The notes under the pieces were generated by a model. That model did not search any database. It saw nothing but the letters and a program-made list of their open reading frames with translations, and was not told the origin of the DNA. Of a DNA stretch of 64,000 nt, positions 38,135-46,998 are shown one piece after another; within the stretch, counting starts at the first letter, position 1; each line of letters opens with the position of its first letter. This stretch comes from Paenibacillus silviterrae (lineage in GTDB: Bacteria; Bacillota; Bacilli; Paenibacillales; NBRC-103111): the NCBI RefSeq assembly GCF_030167925.1, contig NZ_JASKUT010000001.1:1116001-1180000 (forward strand), in the 5' to 3' direction. The position numbers were made by a program, and so were the translations under genes.

Positions 38135-38656
38135 ATGAGCGAAAAGCTGTATACGGTAGGCAAAATTGTGAATACGCACGGCATACGCGGGGAGCTGAAA
38201 ATCGTCCCGCAAACCGACTTTCCCGAGGAGCGCTTCGCTAAGGGCAGTCAGCTCCTGTTCGTAGAGGAGGAGAAAAATATCCGCCTTCCCGTAACAGTGG
38301 CCTCGTCCCGCTACCATAAGGGAATGTATGTGATCCTGTTCCAAGGCTTTACCAACATCAATGAAGTGGAAAAATACAAAGGCTGGCTTCTTAAGGTGGA
38401 GGAAAAGTACCTCGGTGATCTTGAAGAGGATGAATTTTATCACCATGAGATCCTCGGATGTAAGGTGGTGACGGATGAAGGTCAGGAGCTCGGAACCATT
38501 ACCGAGATTTTATCCCCCGGGGCTAATGATGTCTGGGTAGTGAAGCCGAAATCCGGCAAGGAGCTGCTGCTGCCTTACATCGATGAGGTCGTACTGGATG
38601 TCGATGTAGAGCAGAAGCTCGTCACCGTTCACATTATCGAAGGGCTGTTGGATTGA
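38135..38656 (+). CDS. rimM: Ribosome maturation factor RimM
   Basis: This 173-residue protein assists assembly of the 30S head around S19 and 16S rRNA. The N-terminal RimM barrel starts [18 protein letters not shown], and the C-terminal PRC-barrel contains [27 protein letters not shown] and [15 protein letters not shown] chose ATG 38135, 4 bp after TGGAGGT; the ATG at 38123 overlaps that site. The stop overlaps trmD by one base (TGATG). The usual partner order rimM-trmD-rplS is kept. Confidence 0.97.
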   Translation: MSEKLYTVGKIVNTHGIRGELKIVPQTDFPEERFAKGSQLLFVEEEKNIRLPVTVASSRYHKGMYVILFQGFTNINEVEKYKGWLLKVEEKYLGDLEEDEFYHHEILGCKVVTDEGQELGTITEILSPGANDVWVVKPKSGKELLLPYIDEVVLDVDVEQKLVTVHIIEGLLD

Positions 38657-39402
38657 TGCGGATCGATGTTCTGACGTTATTTCCGGCTATGTTCGAGGGT
38701 GTATTTCACTCCAGTATCCTGGGAAAGGCACAAGAGAAGGGGCTGGTTAGCCTCAATACGACCAATTTTCGGGATTATGCCAATAATAAGCACAATACGG
38801 TGGATGATTATCCCTATGGAGGCGGCGGAGGCATGGTGCTGAAGCCGGAACCGATCTTCACCGCCGTAGAGGATATTACCAAGGGCTATACTCGTAAGCC
38901 TAGAGTCATTCTGATGTGTCCCCAAGGTGAGCCCTTCACTCAGAAGGTCGCGGAACGGCTGTCGGAGGAAGAACACTTACTCTTCATCTGCGGGCACTAT
39001 GAGGGCTACGACGAGCGCATACGAGAGCATCTGGTGACCGACGAGCTATCGATCGGCGATTATGTACTGACCGGCGGAGAGCTGCCTGCGATGGTTGTAA
39101 TCGATAGCGTAGTTCGATTGCTGCCTGGGGTGCTCGGTAACGAAACGTCAGCAGTTACGGATTCCTTCAGCACCGGACTGCTGGAATACCCTCACTATAC
39201 CCGCCCGGTGAAGTTTCGGGATTGGGAGGTACCGGAGATTCTGCTGTCCGGTCACCACGCGAATGTGGCCGATTGGCGACGTAAGGAGTCGCTTCGCAGA
39301 ACCTGGAAGAAGCGGCCGGATCTGCTCAAAAACTTCCCGTTGACGAAGAAGGATGAACGGTTTTTACAGGAGATTCGACAGGAAGAAGACGGAGAGAAGT
39401 AA
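38656..39402 (+). CDS. trmD: tRNA (guanine37-N1)-methyltransferase TrmD
   Basis: This 248-residue enzyme makes m1G37, which prevents frameshifting. The SPOUT trefoil-knot signatures are visible: [22 protein letters not shown]-like [23 protein letters not shown] and [16 protein letters not shown], with [14 protein letters not shown] in the C-terminal domain. The ATG overlaps the rimM stop. Length is normal. Confidence 0.98.
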   Translation: MRIDVLTLFPAMFEGVFHSSILGKAQEKGLVSLNTTNFRDYANNKHNTVDDYPYGGGGGMVLKPEPIFTAVEDITKGYTRKPRVILMCPQGEPFTQKVAERLSEEEHLLFICGHYEGYDERIREHLVTDELSIGDYVLTGGELPAMVVIDSVVRLLPGVLGNETSAVTDSFSTGLLEYPHYTRPVKFRDWEVPEILLSGHHANVADWRRKESLRRTWKKRPDLLKNFPLTKKDERFLQEIRQEEDGEK

Positions 39403-39462
39403 GCCTTACCCGAAGAAACGCAAAAAATTAGTTGTTTTTACTCCAAAACCTCCCTTTCCCTG

Positions 39463-39491
39463 TTGAACTAGGCTTGGCATTGTGTTATGAT
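39463..39491 (+). promoter_or_regulatory. Promoter of rplS
   Basis: TTGAAC (39463-39468), 17-bp spacer, TATGAT (39486-39491). The start point would leave a ~107-nt leader before rplS. Confidence 0.75.
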
Positions 39492-39496
39492 ATAAA

Positions 39497-39604
39497 GCGT
39501 TGTTGCATTTTTGCTTAATACGGTGGTCCTCTGCGCGTAGCATCGATAGAATTTATACAACTTAGGAGCGGCATGAACACCTGTGTGGAAGGAGGGAGTC
39601 ATAC
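39497..39604 (+). promoter_or_regulatory. rplS 5' leader, candidate L19 autoregulatory element
   Basis: About 107 nt lie between the promoter and the L19 ATG. Bacillota commonly carry a structured L19 leader that L19 binds to limit its own synthesis, and position and length agree. I did not fold it fully, so the call rests mainly on context. The end carries GGAAGGAGGGAG as the ribosome binding site. Confidence 0.5.
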
Positions 39605-39946
39605 ATGAATTTGATCCAGGAGATTACGAAGGAACAATTGCGTCAGGATATTCCTAGCTTTCGCCCAGGCGACACGCTGAAGGTGCATGTTAAGGTTATC
39701 GAGGGTACTCGCGAGCGTATCCAGCTGTTCGAGGGTGTTGTTATTAAGCGCCGCGGCGGCGGTATCAGCGAAACGTTCACAGTAAGAAAAATTTCTTACG
39801 GTGTTGGCGTAGAAAGAACGTTCCCAATCAATTCCCCGAAGATCGATAAGATTGAAGTGGCTCGCCGTGGTAAAGTCCGTCGCGCGAAGCTCTACTATCT
39901 TCGCGGTCTGCGCGGTAAAGCAGCTAGAATTCAAGAGATTCGATAA
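39605..39946 (+). CDS. rplS: 50S ribosomal protein L19
   Basis: This 113-residue L19 sits at the 30S-50S interface. It contains [51 protein letters not shown] and the basic end [20 protein letters not shown], all typical. A strong GGAGGGAG site precedes the ATG. It follows trmD but has its own promoter and leader. Confidence 0.98.
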   Translation: MNLIQEITKEQLRQDIPSFRPGDTLKVHVKVIEGTRERIQLFEGVVIKRRGGGISETFTVRKISYGVGVERTFPINSPKIDKIEVARRGKVRRAKLYYLRGLRGKAARIQEIR

Positions 39947-40029
39947 GAAACGACAGGGGCTTGATTTTCAAGCTCCTTTTCGCTTTCTATATACCCCTAT
40001 TCCATGGTAGAAAGGACAGTCACGTACAT

Positions 40030-40608
40030 ATGGAGCAAGAGCAAACCGTCGAAAACGAAAGCAAACCAAGCTCGGTAAAAAACGAAGCATGGGAATGGAT
40101 CAAAGCGCTGTTAATCGCCGGAGGATTGGTGTTCATCATCCGTACCTTCATCTTCTCTCCATTCATCGTTGAAGGTCCGTCCATGGAACCGAATTTTCAT
40201 ACCAGCGAACGGCTCATCGTCAACAAGATTTTATATGATTTCAGGGCGCCGCAGCGCGGCGAGGTCATCGTCTTTCATGCGACGGAGGATAAGGATTACA
40301 TTAAGCGCGTCATTGCGCTGCCGGGCGAGAAGGTTCGGGTGGAAGGCGATAAGGTGTTCGTAAACAATCAGCAGCTGGACGAACCGTGGCTGAAGCAGGC
40401 ATTGGATGATGCGGCGAAAAAAGGGATACCCTATAACACGAGAAATTTTGCCGAGAAGACGGTAGCGGAGGGCAGCGTGTTTGTCATGGGGGACAATCGC
40501 TCCAACAGCGCAGACAGCCGAGATATCGGATTTATCGAATATGACCGCATTGTTGGCCGGGCGGATATTATTTTTTGGCCGATGAAGGATTTGAAGTGGA
40601 TCCATTAA
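40030..40608 (+). CDS. lepB: Signal peptidase I
   Basis: This 192-residue membrane protease removes signal peptides from secreted proteins. One N-terminal transmembrane helix (residues ~24-42), catalytic Ser51 in VEGPSMEPNF, general base Lys92 in DYIKRVIALPGE, and the box E motif MGDNRSNSADSRDIG are present. It is of the short Gram-positive (SipS-like) type. I chose ATG 40030, about 13 bp after AAAGGA; earlier in-frame starts lack support. B. subtilis lacks a signal peptidase gene at this point, but many paenibacilli have one here. The export apparatus (ffh, ftsY) is close by. Confidence 0.95.
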   Translation: MEQEQTVENESKPSSVKNEAWEWIKALLIAGGLVFIIRTFIFSPFIVEGPSMEPNFHTSERLIVNKILYDFRAPQRGEVIVFHATEDKDYIKRVIALPGEKVRVEGDKVFVNNQQLDEPWLKQALDDAAKKGIPYNTRNFAEKTVAEGSVFVMGDNRSNSADSRDIGFIEYDRIVGRADIIFWPMKDLKWIH

Positions 40609-40632
40609 ATGTAGAACAAGTGAGGTGACCTT

Positions 40633-41535
40633 ATGACAATTCAATGGTTTCCAGGTCACATGACACGGGCCCGGCGGCAAATTCAGGATAAGCTGAAGCT
40701 GATTGATCTGGCAATAGAGCTGCTGGATGCAAGAATCCCGCTTTCCAGCCGGAACCCGATGATTGACGAAATCCTAATGAACAAACCGCGGCTCGTGCTT
40801 CTGAACAAAAGTGATCTGGCCGATCCGGAGATTACACGGCAGTGGGTTGCTTATTTTGCGGAGCAGGGGTTAAAAGCGCTTCCTATCGACGCTGCACAGG
40901 GGAACCCGAGCAAGGAGATTTTGAACCGCAGCCGGGAGCTGTTATCCGACAAGATTGAAGCGCAGCTGCGCAAAGGCATCAAGCCAAGAGCCATTCGGGC
41001 ACTGATTGTAGGCATTCCGAATGTAGGAAAGTCGACTCTCATTAATAAAATGGCCGGACGCAAAATCGCCGCTACGGGAGATCGTCCCGGTGTAACCAAG
41101 GGGCAGCAGTGGATCAAGGTTGGTACAGAGATGGAGCTGCTGGACACGCCGGGGATTCTATGGCCGAAGTTTGAGGATCAGCGGGTTGGAATGCGCCTTG
41201 CTGCGACCGGAGCGATTAAGGAAGAGATTCTGCACCCCGAGGAGATCGCCTTGTTCGCCATGCGTTATATCGCCAAGAAGTATGGCGATGCGCTGAAGGA
41301 ACGATTCGGCATCGCGGAGGTTCCGCAGGATACCGAGGATAATGAAAAGGTAGTTCAGCTGATCGAGGACATCGGGCGAAAACGCGGCGCGCTTATGAGC
41401 GGCGGAAGAGTCGATCTGGAGAAGGCGTCTCTGACCATTCTCAGAGAGCTGAGAGCGGGCAAGCTGGGACGCGTCAGTCTCGAGGACCCGGCGATGCTTG
41501 CTGCGGAAGCAGAAGAGGCAGTTCCCCAAGGGTAA
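40633..41535 (+). CDS. rbgA: Ribosome biogenesis GTPase RbgA (YlqF)
   Basis: This 300-residue circularly permuted GTPase is needed for late 50S assembly. The G motifs appear in permuted order: G4 [10 protein letters not shown], then G1 [16 protein letters not shown], then G3 DTPGILWP. The N terminus [17 protein letters not shown], where His at position 9 is the proposed catalytic residue, and a C-terminal RNA-binding helical domain are typical. GTGAGGTGACC precedes the ATG. A strong terminator follows. Confidence 0.97.
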   Translation: MTIQWFPGHMTRARRQIQDKLKLIDLAIELLDARIPLSSRNPMIDEILMNKPRLVLLNKSDLADPEITRQWVAYFAEQGLKALPIDAAQGNPSKEILNRSRELLSDKIEAQLRKGIKPRAIRALIVGIPNVGKSTLINKMAGRKIAATGDRPGVTKGQQWIKVGTEMELLDTPGILWPKFEDQRVGMRLAATGAIKEEILHPEEIALFAMRYIAKKYGDALKERFGIAEVPQDTEDNEKVVQLIEDIGRKRGALMSGGRVDLEKASLTILRELRAGKLGRVSLEDPAMLAAEAEEAVPQG

Positions 41536-41554
41536 ACGAATAGATGGTTAAACG

Positions 41555-41608
41555 AAGGCCTCACTCCCTATCGGTGATGTAATACCGGTAAGGCGTGCGG
41601 TCTTTTTT
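41555..41608 (+). terminator. Rho-independent terminator after rbgA
   Basis: The arms at 41555-41575 and 41583-41603 pair at 18 of 21 positions around an 8-nt spacer and are followed by TTTTTT. Confidence 0.8.
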
Positions 41609-41697
41609 GTATCGTAGATCAAGGGGAAAAGTTGGATAGAACGGCTTCGGCTTAGGGTAGAATGAGGGTAAAGTATATGATCGGGAAGGATCTGTTT

Positions 41698-42203
41698 ATG
41701 AAGTACCCTCTATATGAGTATGTTCTCATAGTAATCCCAACGTTGATTGGGATCCTAGGCGGATACAGGGAAGTAAGAAATAACGGGCATCGCTACGGGC
41801 TGTTATACTTTATTAGCGGGGCCGTAGGCACAGGTTTATGTTATCTGTTTATTGCACTTCGCTTTTATACATTCCCGGATCGCCCACTCCATGGGCATCT
41901 GACAGTTTACTTTTATTACCTTTACGGTGGTTGCCGGAGTACGCTATAGCCCGAAGATCTGGTCTTGGAAAATTTCCATTTTATTGGGTGCTTGTTCACT
42001 TAGCGATTGTTTCCGAAATGCTGCTCATTTAAAATAAGAATATATTCACATTTACGTTCGGTTGGGATCTATGGGATTCCTATACCCTATGGTGGCTTTA
42101 CTATTTAATTTTTGAATGGCTCGGCGGTAAAATCGTCCCGTCGACCGGTCGCTGCCCGTTTCATACGGCTTTGTTTCGTTATAAGAAATGGGGCTGCAAA
42201 TAA
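41698..42203 (+). pseudogene. Broken multi-pass membrane protein gene (CBO0543-like)
   Basis: The first part (MKYPLYEYVLIVIPTLIGIL onward, ATG 41698 after GGGAAGGA) is open to about 41920. The sequence then continues as membrane-protein-like text only in other frames: FITFTVVAGVRYSPKIWSW near 41915, then PFYWVLVHLAIVSEMLLI ending in TAA near 42033, and in that same frame GWDLWDSYTLWWLYYLIFEW and LGGKIVPSTGRCPFH ending at 42203. So at least two frameshifts and one stop interrupt one ancestral gene. The Trp-rich C-terminal motif recalls the CBO0543 family of small membrane proteins in spore formers. It is probably inactive. Confidence 0.65.
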
Positions 42204-42209
42204 AGAGTC

Positions 42210-42584
42210 TTAGCAGTATTCCATAAACTCCAATCGGTTGCCGAACGGATCCTGCACATAGAAACGAAGGATGCCTTCGTCCTCACGCATTTCATCATCG
42301 ATCACGTGCACGTCCTTGGAAAGTAAATGCGAACGAAGGGCATCGAGGTCCCGGACGAGAAAAGCAGGGTGCGCCTTAATGGCTGGGACGAAGTCCTTCT
42401 GGATGCCAAGGTGTACTTGATGTATCCCGCATTGAAACCACGTACCACCGCGACTACGCAGTTTATCAGGCTTCGGTAACTCCTTCCAGCCGAGAATTCC
42501 GGTAAAAAAAGCGCGCGCGGCTTCTTCAGCACCGGCCGGTGCAGCTAACTGAATGTGATCAATCCCTTCAAAAGAAAACGACAT
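42210..42584 (-). CDS. VOC superfamily (glyoxalase/bleomycin resistance-like) protein
   Basis: This 124-residue single-domain protein has the paired beta-alpha-beta-beta-beta modules of the vicinal oxygen chelate fold: FEGIDHIQLAAPAGAEEAARAFF with metal-site His, LGWKELPKP, WFQCGIHQVHLGIQ, HPAFLVRDLDALRSHL, and the end FYVQDPFGNRLEFMEYC with the second-site Glu. The substrate is unknown; many relatives are uncharacterised. I chose ATG 42584 because GAGGTG lies upstream. It stands alone in a decayed region, convergent to the pseudogene. Confidence 0.85.
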   Translation of the reverse strand: MSFSFEGIDHIQLAAPAGAEEAARAFFTGILGWKELPKPDKLRSRGGTWFQCGIHQVHLGIQKDFVPAIKAHPAFLVRDLDALRSHLLSKDVHVIDDEMREDEGILRFYVQDPFGNRLEFMEYC

Positions 42585-42611
42585 GTTTAACACCTCTTTT
42601 ATTAATTTCAA

Positions 42612-43303
42612 CTAGTGAAACATAGTTTCATTATTAATATCTACATTATATAATGTGCAGAGCATCCTGGCTAGAGCTTCTACCAAATTCTGAGATAATC
42701 TCGAGGCAAATTTCTCCAAAGTTGTTACCGGAACAAAGCCCACACCGATGGAGAGAGTCTTCTACCGGGCCAATTGGCTATGGTGTTATTTCTCGTGGAA
42801 TCGTTTGAAATCTTATATTGGCAGCCGGAATGATTGCTTCCTGAGGCTTCAACATTATATCAGGTAAGTTAAACCAGCTCGACAAAGATTTGGAGGAAAG
42901 CTCCATTATGTCACGAACGCAAGGGGCGTCGACACAAGCGGTGAGCATGGATTACATTTTTCCGGCTTGTGGCATTGGTGCTGATCGAAATCGTATGGGT
43001 ATTGGTTCGGTATGGATGGAGTTAATGACAAGCGAAGGGAGCCGGCCTCATTCGTAAATAGGGGAGTATACCGGGTACCGAATTGCGTGAAGTACGAGGA
43101 GTACAGGCAAACGAGGTATCCCGGGGAGCCGTTGCTGATGAGGGATGCTTAGGATACACGGTTTATCTAGAGGGGTTTGTTGGAACGTATCGCTGCTGAT
43201 GGGAGGACTCTCCAGCAGATCTGCAATTTTTTTATGGGCAAGCCGGGAGAGCTGAGATATAATGATTTTTTAAGAGAAGGGTTATGGAAAGACAGAAAAG
43301 CGG
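42612..43303. other. About 690-bp stretch without a recognisable gene
   Basis: No open frame of convincing length or composition is present on either strand. A 49-codon frame at 42908-43057 has GGAGG 11 bp upstream of its ATG but resembles no family. A neighbouring frame holds a short hydrophobic run (TFFRLVALVLIEIVWVLV) immediately after a stop. These look like remnants of decayed genes. The rnhB promoter must lie near the end; GAGATATAATG (43253-43263) contains a TATAAT box. Confidence 0.55.
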
Positions 43304-43933
43304 GTGGACGACTTGTTGGAATATGAAAGAGACCTATGGGCGCAGGGGCGACAATGGGTGGCCGGTGTGGACGAGGTCGGTCGGGGATGTTTGTTTGGCG
43401 ATGTAGTGGCTGCTGCGGTAATTTTGCCGGAGGGTCTTATCCTAGATGAAGTGAACGATTCGAAGAAGCTTTCTGAAAAAAAACGGGACGAATTGTATGA
43501 GGTGGTCCTGCGAGAGGCCGTAGCTGTTGGTATAGGGATCATGGATGTACAAACGATTGAGCGTGTCAACATAAAGCAGGCGGCGCGGCTTGCGATGAAA
43601 ATGGCTGTGGAACAGCTGAAGCAGTGCCCGGATTATTTGCTGGTGGATGCAGAGAAGGTGGATTTACCGATTCGCCAGCTAGCGGTCATTCATGGCGACG
43701 CCTTAAGTCAATCGATAGCAGCGGCTTCGATTGTTGCTAAGGTAACGAGAGACCGGATGTGCCTGGATTGGGATAAACAATATCCTGAATACGGAATTGC
43801 AGTACATAAGGGGTATGCAACGAAAATGCATCGAGAGCGAATTTTGGAATTCGGCCCTACGCCGCTTCACCGAAAAATGTTTCTTCGCAAGCTGCTTGCG
43901 GAATCGGAATATGAGCAGCAGGAATTGTTTTAG
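43304..43933 (+). CDS. rnhB: Ribonuclease HII
   Basis: This 209-residue enzyme removes RNA from RNA-DNA hybrids and misincorporated ribonucleotides from DNA. The metal-binding VDEVGRGCLFGDVVAAAV near residue 21 and DSKKLSEKKR are present. The third acidic residue appears in YLLVDAEKVDLP, followed by GDALSQSIAAASIVAKVTRDR. The start is GTG 43304 or TTG 43313; no good ribosome binding site is seen for either, which is unusual for this window. It follows the decayed region rather than rbgA directly. Confidence 0.95.
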   Translation: MDDLLEYERDLWAQGRQWVAGVDEVGRGCLFGDVVAAAVILPEGLILDEVNDSKKLSEKKRDELYEVVLREAVAVGIGIMDVQTIERVNIKQAARLAMKMAVEQLKQCPDYLLVDAEKVDLPIRQLAVIHGDALSQSIAAASIVAKVTRDRMCLDWDKQYPEYGIAVHKGYATKMHRERILEFGPTPLHRKMFLRKLLAESEYEQQELF

Positions 43934-44051
43934 GATGATCTTAGGATAGATATGAAAGTTTGGACGGTAACTGCCGATATAAAGTATGAAGAGATTTGTG
44001 AGAAGCCGGTCGGTAGAGGCCGGCTTTCTCTTTCGGATAGGGAGGGATACG

Positions 44052-46256
44052 ATGAATATTGGCGGATTGTTTCGCGGGATGATGGGTGATGTGCACGCAT
44101 CTGAGCCTAAGTCGCTGGAGTTGAAGACGGGACAGGTAGTCCGCGGCGTCGTCCTTCAGGTTTTGCCGGAGCAGGAAGCTCTGATGAACATTGGGGGGGT
44201 ACAAGTTAGAGCGAGGCTGGAAACGCCGTTGAAGCAGGGGCAATCCACTATGCTGCAGGTACAGCCGGAATCGGCGAATGGTCAAGTGAACTTGAAGCCC
44301 TTGGAAGCTTCAGGAGGAGTACAAATTGCGGATTCATCTCTTCCGGATGTCATCAAATCATTGGCCATCAGCGATACGCCTGCGAATCGGCAGCTCGTCC
44401 AGGCACTGCATCAGGCGGGAATAGCGCTGACGAAGGAAAATGTGCAAGCTTTCGTACAGCTTGCCGGGCAAATGCCTGCATCGATTCCTTTGGAGGATTG
44501 GCTTCCTGCCGGCATAGTAGCCATGCAGAAGGGGGTGCCCTTAACGCCGGAGGCGGTGTTGTCGGTCAAGCAGGCAATCCAAGGCCAACCCATACATGAG
44601 ACCTTGACCCAGCTGGAGGATGCGATTGAGCGGGAGCTTGGCGGCGGGAAGCCAATGACACCGGAAAGCAGAGCGCTGCTAGAAGGCGTAAAAGCGCTCG
44701 TACAACAAGTCCGGGCTGCCTCAGCGCAGTTATTAGCTCAAGCGGAGGTAGAAACGCCTCCAGGAACGAACGCAGGCGCAGGATCGCAGGCTGGCGGAGC
44801 GGCGACGACGGGAGCGAGCGGCAGCGCAGGCGCGGGAGCGCAGGCTGGCGGAGCGGCGACGGTGGCGGGAGCGAGCGGCAGCGCGGGAGCAGGAGCGCAA
44901 TCGGGCGCAGTGGCGACGCCGACGGCGGGAGCGAGCGGGAGCGCAGGCGCGGGAGCGCAGGCTGGCTTAGCGGCGACGGCGGCGGGAGCGAGCGGGAGCG
45001 CAGGCGCTGGAGCGCAGGCGAGCGTAGCGGCGACGGCGGCGGGAGCGAGCGGCAGCGCGGGAGCAGGAGCGCAGTCGGGCGGAGCGGCGGCGGCGGGAGC
45101 GAGCGGCAGCGCAGGCACGGGAGCGCAGGCGAGCGTAGCGGCGACGGCGGCGGGAGCGAGCGGCAGCGCGGGCGCGGGCGCGCAGGCTGGCGGAGCGGCG
45201 ACGGCGGCGGGAGCGAGCGGCAGCGCGGGAGCAGGAGCGCAATCGGGCGCAGTGGCGACGCCGACGGCGGGAGCGAGCGGCAGCGCAGGCGCGGGTGCGC
45301 AGGCTAGCGGAGCGGCGACGGCGGCGGGAGCGAGCGGCAGCGCAGGCGCGGGTGCGCAGGCTAGCGGAGCGGCGACGGCGGCGGGAGCGAGCGGTAGCAC
45401 GGGAGCAGGAGCGCAGTCGGGCGTAGCGGCGACGGCGGCGGGAGCGAGCGGCAGCGGGGGAGCAGGAGCGCAAGCTGGCGCAGCGGCGACGACGGCGGGA
45501 GCGAGCGGCAGCACGGGAGCAGGAGCGCAGGGGGTGGCCCCAACGCAACAGCAGCAGCCCGAAGCAGCAGAGCCTGGACAGTGGCTAGGCCGGATGATGA
45601 AAGCGCTCGGTGTTGACCATGAGCATCAATCCCTCAAGCTGCTCCATATGCAAGGCAATGCTTCAGCCGCAGAGTCGAAGGCGGCCGATACGCTGAAGGG
45701 ACTTCTGCTTCAGCTGGGCCAATCAAGCGATGTAACCCCAGCTTTGAAAGAAGCGGCGCAGCAGGCCCTGCAGCAAATAACCGGTCAGCAGCTGCTATTG
45801 AATACCGACCGTTCTTCCATGTTTTCACATGTGACGATGTTCGTGCCCCTTATTAATGGGAATGGTGAACAAACGGCCGCGATCCATATTCAATCCCGTA
45901 AGGGCAGTCGAGGCGGCTTGGATGCTGATAATTGCCGGCTGGTATTCGACTTGAAAATGAAATCACTCGGTGACACCATGGTGGATGTGCAGGTAGTGAA
46001 CAAAATCGTAAGCCTACAGGTCCATAATGACCAACCATTTCTCGCGGATTTGCTGGAAGCCAACCGGGAAGAGATTGCAAACGGTCTTTCCGCGATCGGT
46101 TATCAGTTCATATCTATGAAATGCACCCCTTATCCTGAACGGCTGTCGGAGCTGAATGAGAACAGTACTGCAGCGATTAAGCCTGGTTCGGCAGCGGCTC
46201 AGCTGCAAGCGGTATACGGCCAAAAGCCGTATAAAGGGGTGGATATCCGCCTATGA
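44052..46256 (+). CDS. ylqG: YlqG, FliK-like protein with a long Gly/Ala/Ser repeat region
   Basis: This 734-residue protein sits where B. subtilis has ylqG. Residues 1-235 are an ordinary N-terminal region (MNIGGLFRGMMGDV, LELKTGQVVRGVVLQVLP, an OB-like strand pattern). Residues ~240-493 are 13 near-identical 18-20-residue units of the form AGASGSAGAGAQxGxAATA. Residues ~500-734 resemble the FliK hook-length-control C-terminal domain (LVFDLKMKSLGDTMVDVQVV, FLADLLEANREEIANGLSAIG). GGAGGGA precedes ATG 44052. The stop overlaps ylqH by 4 bp (ATGA). FliK-type proteins measure length and trigger export switching; whether YlqG does so is not established. It is unusual for its length and repeat. 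Confidence 0.85.
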   Translation: MNIGGLFRGMMGDVHASEPKSLELKTGQVVRGVVLQVLPEQEALMNIGGVQVRARLETPLKQGQSTMLQVQPESANGQVNLKPLEASGGVQIADSSLPDVIKSLAISDTPANRQLVQALHQAGIALTKENVQAFVQLAGQMPASIPLEDWLPAGIVAMQKGVPLTPEAVLSVKQAIQGQPIHETLTQLEDAIERELGGGKPMTPESRALLEGVKALVQQVRAASAQLLAQAEVETPPGTNAGAGSQAGGAATTGASGSAGAGAQAGGAATVAGASGSAGAGAQSGAVATPTAGASGSAGAGAQAGLAATAAGASGSAGAGAQASVAATAAGASGSAGAGAQSGGAAAAGASGSAGTGAQASVAATAAGASGSAGAGAQAGGAATAAGASGSAGAGAQSGAVATPTAGASGSAGAGAQASGAATAAGASGSAGAGAQASGAATAAGASGSTGAGAQSGVAATAAGASGSGGAGAQAGAAATTAGASGSTGAGAQGVAPTQQQQPEAAEPGQWLGRMMKALGVDHEHQSLKLLHMQGNASAAESKAADTLKGLLLQLGQSSDVTPALKEAAQQALQQITGQQLLLNTDRSSMFSHVTMFVPLINGNGEQTAAIHIQSRKGSRGGLDADNCRLVFDLKMKSLGDTMVDVQVVNKIVSLQVHNDQPFLADLLEANREEIANGLSAIGYQFISMKCTPYPERLSELNENSTAAIKPGSAAAQLQAVYGQKPYKGVDIRL
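44770..45530 (+). repeat. 57-bp tandem minisatellite inside ylqG, 13 units
   Basis: Thirteen copies of GGAGCGAGCGG-containing units, mostly 57 bp with 54- and 60-bp variants, encode AGASGSAGAGAQ followed by a variable 6-8-residue segment (AGGAATA, ASVAATA, SGAVATPT). Composition is extremely G+C-rich compared with the flanks. Units 2 and 8 share the rare SGAVATPT variant, and units 9 and 10 are identical in protein, which points to block duplication. Confidence 0.95.
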
Positions 46257-46561
46257 GCAAGAACAACCAAACCCCTCAGCCAAGCCCGATGAAAAAGGCA
46301 GTAGCCTTGAAATATTCACCGGATATCTCTAAGGCTCCTACCGTTGTGGCTAAGGGAAAGGGGCATATGGCGGATGCCATTTTGCAAAGAGCAAAAGAAG
46401 GGGGCGTTCCCGTTCAAGAGGATGCTTCCTTAGTCGAGGTATTATCGAAGCTGGATCTGGATCAAGAGATTCCACCCGAGCTGTATCATTTGGTGGCGGA
46501 GGTATTAAGCTTCATCTATCGTTCCGACCAGAGGGCCAAAGGGATGAAACCAAACCGATGA
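46253..46561 (+). CDS. ylqH: YlqH, FlhB C-terminal-like (EscU/YscU/FlhB family) protein
   Basis: This 102-residue protein matches the cytoplasmic C-terminal domain of FlhB without its membrane part: ALKYSPDISKAPTVVAKGKG, IAQRIREIAKE-like AILQRAKEGGVPV, and a VEVLSKLDLDQEIPPELY segment. FlhB has an autocleavage NPTH loop; here the matching position reads YSPDISKAP, so the NPTH motif is absent. In FlhB this domain interacts with FliK to switch export substrates. Here it is translated by coupling to the FliK-like YlqG, so the pair may form a reduced switch module. It overlaps yraN by 4 bp. Confidence 0.9.
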   Translation: MSKNNQTPQPSPMKKAVALKYSPDISKAPTVVAKGKGHMADAILQRAKEGGVPVQEDASLVEVLSKLDLDQEIPPELYHLVAEVLSFIYRSDQRAKGMKPNR

Positions 46562-46938
46562 CAGAGCAAAAAACGGCGTTAAATCGCAAGCAATTGGGAG
46601 CGGCAGGAGAGCAGTATGCCGAGGCATACTTAATCTCGAAGCATTATATCATCCTTGCCCGCAATTGGAGGGTTCGCTCGGGAGAAATCGACATTGTCGC
46701 CAAAGTGGACGGTGTCATCGTCTTTATCGAAGTACGTACACGCAGTCGGACATTACGCTTCGGTACGCCGCAGGAATCCATCGATGCCAAAAAGCAGCGG
46801 CAGGTGCTGGAGACAGCCCAGGTCTATCTTCACCAGCACCGTCTTTATAATGAACAAACACGCTTTGATGTGATCTCCGTCATTACGGATCCTTACGGAA
46901 ACCTGAAAGAACTGGATCACATTTTATGTGCCTTCTGA
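46558..46938 (+). CDS. YraN family (UPF0102) endonuclease-like protein
   Basis: This 126-residue protein has the restriction-endonuclease-like fold motif of UPF0102: GAAGEQYAEAYLISKHYII, NWRVRSGEIDIVAKVDGVIVFIEVRTRS with the E-x-K-like catalytic Asp/Glu pattern (GEIDIV, FIEVR), and AKKQRQVLETAQVYL. The family is linked to DNA uptake or repair but is poorly defined; note R in place of K in FIEVR. It overlaps ylqH by 4 bp and a terminator follows the stop at once. Confidence 0.93.
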   Translation: MTEQKTALNRKQLGAAGEQYAEAYLISKHYIILARNWRVRSGEIDIVAKVDGVIVFIEVRTRSRTLRFGTPQESIDAKKQRQVLETAQVYLHQHRLYNEQTRFDVISVITDPYGNLKELDHILCAF

Positions 46939-46967
46939 AGAAGAGGAGCTTCCTCTTCTTTTTTGCA
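46937..46967. terminator. Rho-independent terminator after yraN
   Basis: AAGAAGAGGA-gct-TCCTCTTCTT is a perfect 10-bp stem with T6 on the right. It lies between convergent yraN and yifB and may be used from both sides. Confidence 0.88.
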
Positions 46968-46998
46968 TAAGTTTTAATGATTTCATCATCGAACGGTT

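Noticed and set aside
42908..43057. 49-codon frame with GGAGG upstream in the gene-poor stretch
   Set aside because: Composition and sequence resemble no family, and the GGAGG is part of a small hairpin. Kept only as a remark on the empty region.
44738..45548. Long antisense open frames across the ylqG repeat (Pro/Ala-rich and Arg-rich)
   Set aside because: They arise from the lack of stop codons in a G+C-rich tandem repeat. They have no ribosome binding site or family resemblance.
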